Part shown: positions 58,256 to 61,127 of the stretch, piece by piece
Layout: each line of letters opens with the position of its first letter
How positions within the stretch are numbered: position 1 is the first letter of the stretch
NCBI GenBank assembly: GCA_014534425.1
Contig: JACVRN010000021.1
Span: forward strand, 1 to 61,127
Direction: 5' to 3'
Source of the DNA: Pyrinomonadaceae bacterium
GTDB taxonomy: Bacteria; Acidobacteriota; Blastocatellia; Pyrinomonadales; Pyrinomonadaceae
DNA length: 61,127 bases
Made by a program: the position numbers and the translations under genes
The notes under the pieces: generated by a model
What the model saw: the letters and a program-made list of their open reading frames with translations, nothing else
Databases searched by the model: none
What the model was told of the DNA's origin: nothing

Positions 58256-59473
58256 ATGGGTGAGACTCTTAAATCCTGGCCGGATGGGCGAGGGCACTGG
58301 GGCGCGTACGGCGGTCGGTTCGTGCCGGAAACTTTGATGGCTCCGCTCGAAGAGTTGGCCGAAGGCTATGCTTTAGCGCGGCGTGATGAAGAATTTCAGA
58401 GAGAGTTCGCTTCGCTCCTCAGAAATTATTCGGGACGCCCGACGCCGCTCTTCTTTGCCGGACGATTGACAGAGCATGCGAGTAGCGCGCGCCTGTATTT
58501 GAAGCGCGAAGACCTCTCGCACACAGGCTCGCACAAAATAAATAACGCGCTCGGGCAGGCGCTTCTGGCTCGGCGCATGGGAAAGCGGCGCATCATCGCA
58601 GAGACGGGCGCGGGCCAGCACGGTGTTGCTACGGCGACGGTGTGCGCGCTCTTCGGATTCGATTGCGTAGTCTACATGGGAGCCGAAGACATGCGGCGTC
58701 AAAGCCTGAACGTCTTCCGCATGCGGCTCCTGGGCGCAGAGGTGCGCGAGGTCGATAACGGCTCTCGCACTTTGAAGGATGCCATCAACGAGGCTCTGCG
58801 CGATTGGGTGAGCAGTCCCGATGATACTTACTATCTACTCGGCAGCGCGCTCGGCCCTCATCCTTACCCGCTCATGGTGCGCGATTTTCAGAGCATCATA
58901 GGGCGCGAGACGCGCGAGCAAATTCTGGAGCGCGAAGGTCGCCTTCCGCATCTGCTCATAGCCTGCGTCGGCGGCGGCTCGAATTCCATAGGCATGTTCC
59001 ATCCGTTTCTTGAAGACAAAGACGTTGCTATGGTCGGCGTAGAAGCTGGCGGGAAGGGAAACGCGCTCGGCGAACATGCCGCCAGATTCAACGAAAGCGG
59101 CGGCGGTCGTCCCGGCGTGCTTCAAGGAACCATGAGCTACGTACTGCAAGACGAGCGCGGGCAGATAGCTTCCACTCATTCCATCTCCGCAGGGCTTGAT
59201 TATCCTTCGATTGGCCCTGAGCACGCCTATCTTCATGACGAAGGCAGAGTCCGTTATGTGTCCGCATCCGACAGTGAAGCCCTTGAAGCTTTCCAAACTC
59301 TTTCCAGGCTTGAAGGCATCATCCCTGCGCTTGAGAGCGCGCACGCCGTCGCTCATGCGCTCAAAGCTGCGCGCCAGATGAAGAAGGATGAAATCATCGT
59401 CGTCAATCTTTCCGGTCGCGGCGACAAGGACGTAATGAGCGTGGCGGACGCGCTCAAGGGTGAAGAGCGTTGA
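58256..59473 (+). CDS. trpB: Tryptophan synthase beta chain
   Basis: 405 residues of the PLP subunit, condensing indole and serine. Lysine Schiff base in [14 protein letters not shown], then [16 protein letters not shown] and the phosphate loop [15 protein letters not shown] 58256 ([13 protein letters not shown]) is the expected start; a TTG upstream at 58232 lies in the repeat arm. TTGA overlap with trpA implies coupling. Confidence 0.96.
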   Translation: MGETLKSWPDGRGHWGAYGGRFVPETLMAPLEELAEGYALARRDEEFQREFASLLRNYSGRPTPLFFAGRLTEHASSARLYLKREDLSHTGSHKINNALGQALLARRMGKRRIIAETGAGQHGVATATVCALFGFDCVVYMGAEDMRRQSLNVFRMRLLGAEVREVDNGSRTLKDAINEALRDWVSSPDDTYYLLGSALGPHPYPLMVRDFQSIIGRETREQILEREGRLPHLLIACVGGGSNSIGMFHPFLEDKDVAMVGVEAGGKGNALGEHAARFNESGGGRPGVLQGTMSYVLQDERGQIASTHSISAGLDYPSIGPEHAYLHDEGRVRYVSASDSEALEAFQTLSRLEGIIPALESAHAVAHALKAARQMKKDEIIVVNLSGRGDKDVMSVADALKGEER

Positions 59474-60267
59474 GCCGCATCGCGCAAACATTCGCGCGCC
59501 TGAAAAGCGAAGGTCGGCGCGGCTTCATCCCCTTCGTCACGGCTGGCGACCCCAACCTTGAAACCACCTACGAGCTACTAATGGAACTGGCAGGCGCGGG
59601 CGCGAGTTTGATAGAGCTTGGCGTGCCCTTCAGCGACCCAGTGGCGGACGGCCCAGTGATTCAGAGAGCTTCCGAGCGAGCGCTGCGTTATGGTTTCGGG
59701 ATGGATGAGATTCTGGCTCAGGTTTCGCGCGTGCGAGAGAAACTGGATGTGCCCCTGGTGCTCTTCAGCTACTTCAACCCGCTCTTGCAGTTTGGCCTTG
59801 AACGTTTAAGCGTGGAAGCATCGAAGGCAGGCGTGGACGGCCTGCTCGTCACAGACCTTGTGCCGGAAGAATCGGAAGAATTCTCATCCCTGCTGCGGGC
59901 GCATAATCTAGACATGATATTTCTGGTCGCGCCCACTTCTACGGACGAGCGACTTCGTATGGTGGCCTCGCGCGCCACAGGCTTCATCTACGCGGTCTCG
60001 CGCGCGGGCGTCACAGGCGCACGCGACCGTGTGAGCCGCGACGCGGAAGCTCTGGTCGCACGTGTGCGGCAGTTCTCAGACCTTCCCGTGGCCGTGGGCT
60101 TCGGCATCTCGACTGCGGAACAGGTCAGGGACGTTTGGCGTTATGCCGACGCAGCCGTCGTTGGCTCCGCGATTGTCGCGGAGATTGAAAGGCGCGCAAG
60201 CTCGCCCGACCTTGCTAAACGCATAGGAGAGTTTGCGCTCTCTCTGCTTCCCGTGCTGGAATCTTAA
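59470..60267 (+). CDS. trpA: Tryptophan synthase alpha chain
   Basis: 265 residues, TIM barrel. Start TTG 59470 overlapping the trpB stop. Catalytic Glu and Asp in [16 protein letters not shown], then [27 protein letters not shown], and [11 protein letters not shown]. It releases indole that passes to TrpB. Standard length. Confidence 0.95.
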   Translation: MSRIAQTFARLKSEGRRGFIPFVTAGDPNLETTYELLMELAGAGASLIELGVPFSDPVADGPVIQRASERALRYGFGMDEILAQVSRVREKLDVPLVLFSYFNPLLQFGLERLSVEASKAGVDGLLVTDLVPEESEEFSSLLRAHNLDMIFLVAPTSTDERLRMVASRATGFIYAVSRAGVTGARDRVSRDAEALVARVRQFSDLPVAVGFGISTAEQVRDVWRYADAAVVGSAIVAEIERRASSPDLAKRIGEFALSLLPVLES

Positions 60268-60277
60268 AGGAAGAGAT

Positions 60278-60604
60278 ATGGATAGCCCTGAAAAAAACGA
60301 GAGAGGAATCAAGCGCGGCGCGACCGTTCTCATAGTGCTGCACAGCCCGCGCGAAAAATGTTGGGGCCTGCTTGATGAAATCACTGCGGCTGGCATCTTC
60401 ATGCGCGGCATTGACCTCAACGCGTTTGAAGACTGGACGCAGGCGGTCGCGCACGACGAGCCGTTCGTGGGACTGACAGACCTCTTCTTTCCCATGTGGC
60501 GCGTGGAGCGCCTGACGCGCGACGAGCCTTCTGAGGGCGTCCCCTCGCTTGCGGAACAGTTCGAGCGCCGCACGGGCCGCAAAGTAGAAGAGTTTTTTCA
60601 TTAA
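60278..60604 (+). CDS. Conserved-looking hypothetical protein following trpA
   Basis: 108 residues from ATG 60278, preceded by AAAGGAAG at 60267-60274. Content: GATVLIVLHSPREKCWGLLDEI, then FMRGIDLNAFEDW and FPMWRVERLTRDE, ending RKVEEFFH. It looks soluble with alternating helices and strands, with a VLHSPREK-x-W-G segment that may bind a nucleotide or RNA; I do not recognise a family. Likely co-transcribed with trpBA. Confidence 0.65.
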   Translation: MDSPEKNERGIKRGATVLIVLHSPREKCWGLLDEITAAGIFMRGIDLNAFEDWTQAVAHDEPFVGLTDLFFPMWRVERLTRDEPSEGVPSLAEQFERRTGRKVEEFFH

Positions 60605-60605
60605 G

Positions 60606-60650
60606 TTCAAAGTCCCAGGTTGAAAGAAAGAGTCTTTGACTTGGGACTTT
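60606..60650. terminator. AAAGTCCCAGG hairpin after trp cluster
   Basis: Left arm 60606-60626 (TTCAAAGTCCCAGGTTGAAAG) and right arm 60634-60650 (CTTTGACTTGGGACTTT) pair with few mismatches. It starts two bases after the stop and probably ends trp transcription. Same sequence family as 27967-28012. Confidence 0.7.
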
Positions 60651-60798
60651 CCGGCGTGTTATACACCCAACTCGCGCCTCAACGATTCTGACCGAAACTT
60701 TTAGGCTTGAGAATGAGCAAGGGGGAATGCTTCTCTTAGCCCGGTCGCGTTGTTTCTTCGGTGGAAAACCCCCTGAAAAAAAGTTGTGTTGCATGTGT

Positions 60799-60836
60799 GA
60801 AACGCTGTTCCATTCTCGCGGCGAGTGTGTTATACT
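60799..60836 (+). promoter_or_regulatory. recA: Candidate SOS box and promoter of recA
   Basis: GAAACGCTGTTC (60799-60810) differs by one base from GAAC-N4-GTTC, the LexA box of many Gram-positive and other bacteria. It overlaps a weak -35 (TTCCAT 60808-60813) that is 17 bases before TATACT (60831-60836). The rest of the 316-base gap 60605-60920 has a hairpin at its start and nothing else visible. Confidence 0.5.
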
Positions 60837-60920
60837 GCACGGCAGTTCTCGCGGCAGCGCCGTGAAAACGCTCTATAAAATCACGAACGCGAAAAGGAAC
60901 AGTAGAAAGAGATGTATCAA

Positions 60921-61127
60921 ATGGCAGACGATAGAATGAGCGCTGACCGCGGCAAGGCCGTTGAAGCGGCGCTGCTTAATATTGAGAAGAAATTTGGCAA
61001 AGGCTCAATCATGAAGCTGGGCGAGCGCAAGGTGGAAGACGTCCCGGCTATCTCAACCACTTCCATCAGCCTCGATGCGGCCATAGGCGTGGGCGGCGTC
61101 CCGCGCGGACGTATCATAGAGATTTAC
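60921..61127 (+). CDS. recA: RecA recombinase, N-terminal part (partial)
   Basis: 69 residues visible before the window ends. The order [57 protein letters not shown] is the RecA N-terminus just short of the Walker A loop. ATG 60921 is preferred over 60912 because AAAGAG (60906-60911) is better spaced. RecA is the DNA strand-exchange and SOS-coprotease protein. Confidence 0.95.
   Translation, partial: MADDRMSADRGKAVEAALLNIEKKFGKGSIMKLGERKVEDVPAISTTSISLDAAIGVGGVPRGRIIEIY

Overview
The window reads as a chromosomal segment of a Gram-negative, GC-rich bacterium, most likely an acidobacterium of the Blastocatellia type. That placement is inference from gene content and intergenic texture, since no rRNA or other decisive marker is present. 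Supporting features are a three-gene B-type succinate dehydrogenase, large eukaryotic-like Ser/Thr kinase and SpoIID/SpoIVB-type exported proteins without any sporulation cluster, a miaA-hfq pair, MEP-pathway isoprenoid genes, and many short tandem-repeat hairpins between genes. Genes fill almost all of the sequence on both strands. No tRNA, rRNA, IS element, phage or CRISPR array was seen.

Layout. 1-6.3 kb: TCA-cycle block (icd end, mdh, then sdhCAB on the minus strand) with a degenerate sensor kinase-receiver protein between them. 6.7-10.2 kb: a LysR regulator, an amidase and an SPFH protein. 10.3-14.8 kb: minus-strand thpR, penicillin-acylase-like enzyme and aldehyde dehydrogenase. 14.9-19.8 kb: two exported proteins, two tandem VTT membrane proteins, a DnaQ-type exonuclease, a SnoaL-like protein and pyrE. 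19.8-27.4 kb: truA-uppS-(Uma2)-cdsA-(small membrane protein)-dxr-rseP-ispG, an isoprenoid/envelope cluster. 27.5-32.1 kb: minus-strand genes including tmk, holB (frameshifted here), hfq, miaA and a 28-residue membrane peptide. 32.1-36.7 kb: a SpoIID protein followed by a Ser/Thr kinase fused to an extracytoplasmic substrate-binding domain. 36.9-44.7 kb: chrA, a serine hydrolase, a Gfo/Idh oxidoreductase, an ArnT-like glycosyltransferase, a second trpF-like gene, an alpha/beta-hydrolase-fold protein and mobA. 44.9-50.8 kb: an S55 peptidase, rsmG, an exported PEP-synthase/dikinase-like protein, a TPR protein and a dienoyl-CoA reductase-like SDR. 50.9-60.6 kb: a trp cluster (E, G, D, C, F, B, A) interleaved with an exported cyclophilin, an ankyrin lipoprotein and a diguanylate cyclase. 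The window ends in recA.

The most unusual structure is intergenic. At least nine sequence-unrelated repeat families occur, most made of tandem 7-, 8- or 9-base units in two opposing arms that can fold into long hairpins. They start at or inside stop codons and often run to within a few bases of the next start codon, replacing a visible Shine-Dalgarno site. The most unusual protein is the kinase whose extracytoplasmic half is a NitT/TauT-type substrate-binding protein. Other points are a phosphotransferase-like protein with a signal peptide, a histidine kinase lacking its phosphoacceptor histidine, and a cyclic-di-GMP synthase inside the trp cluster.
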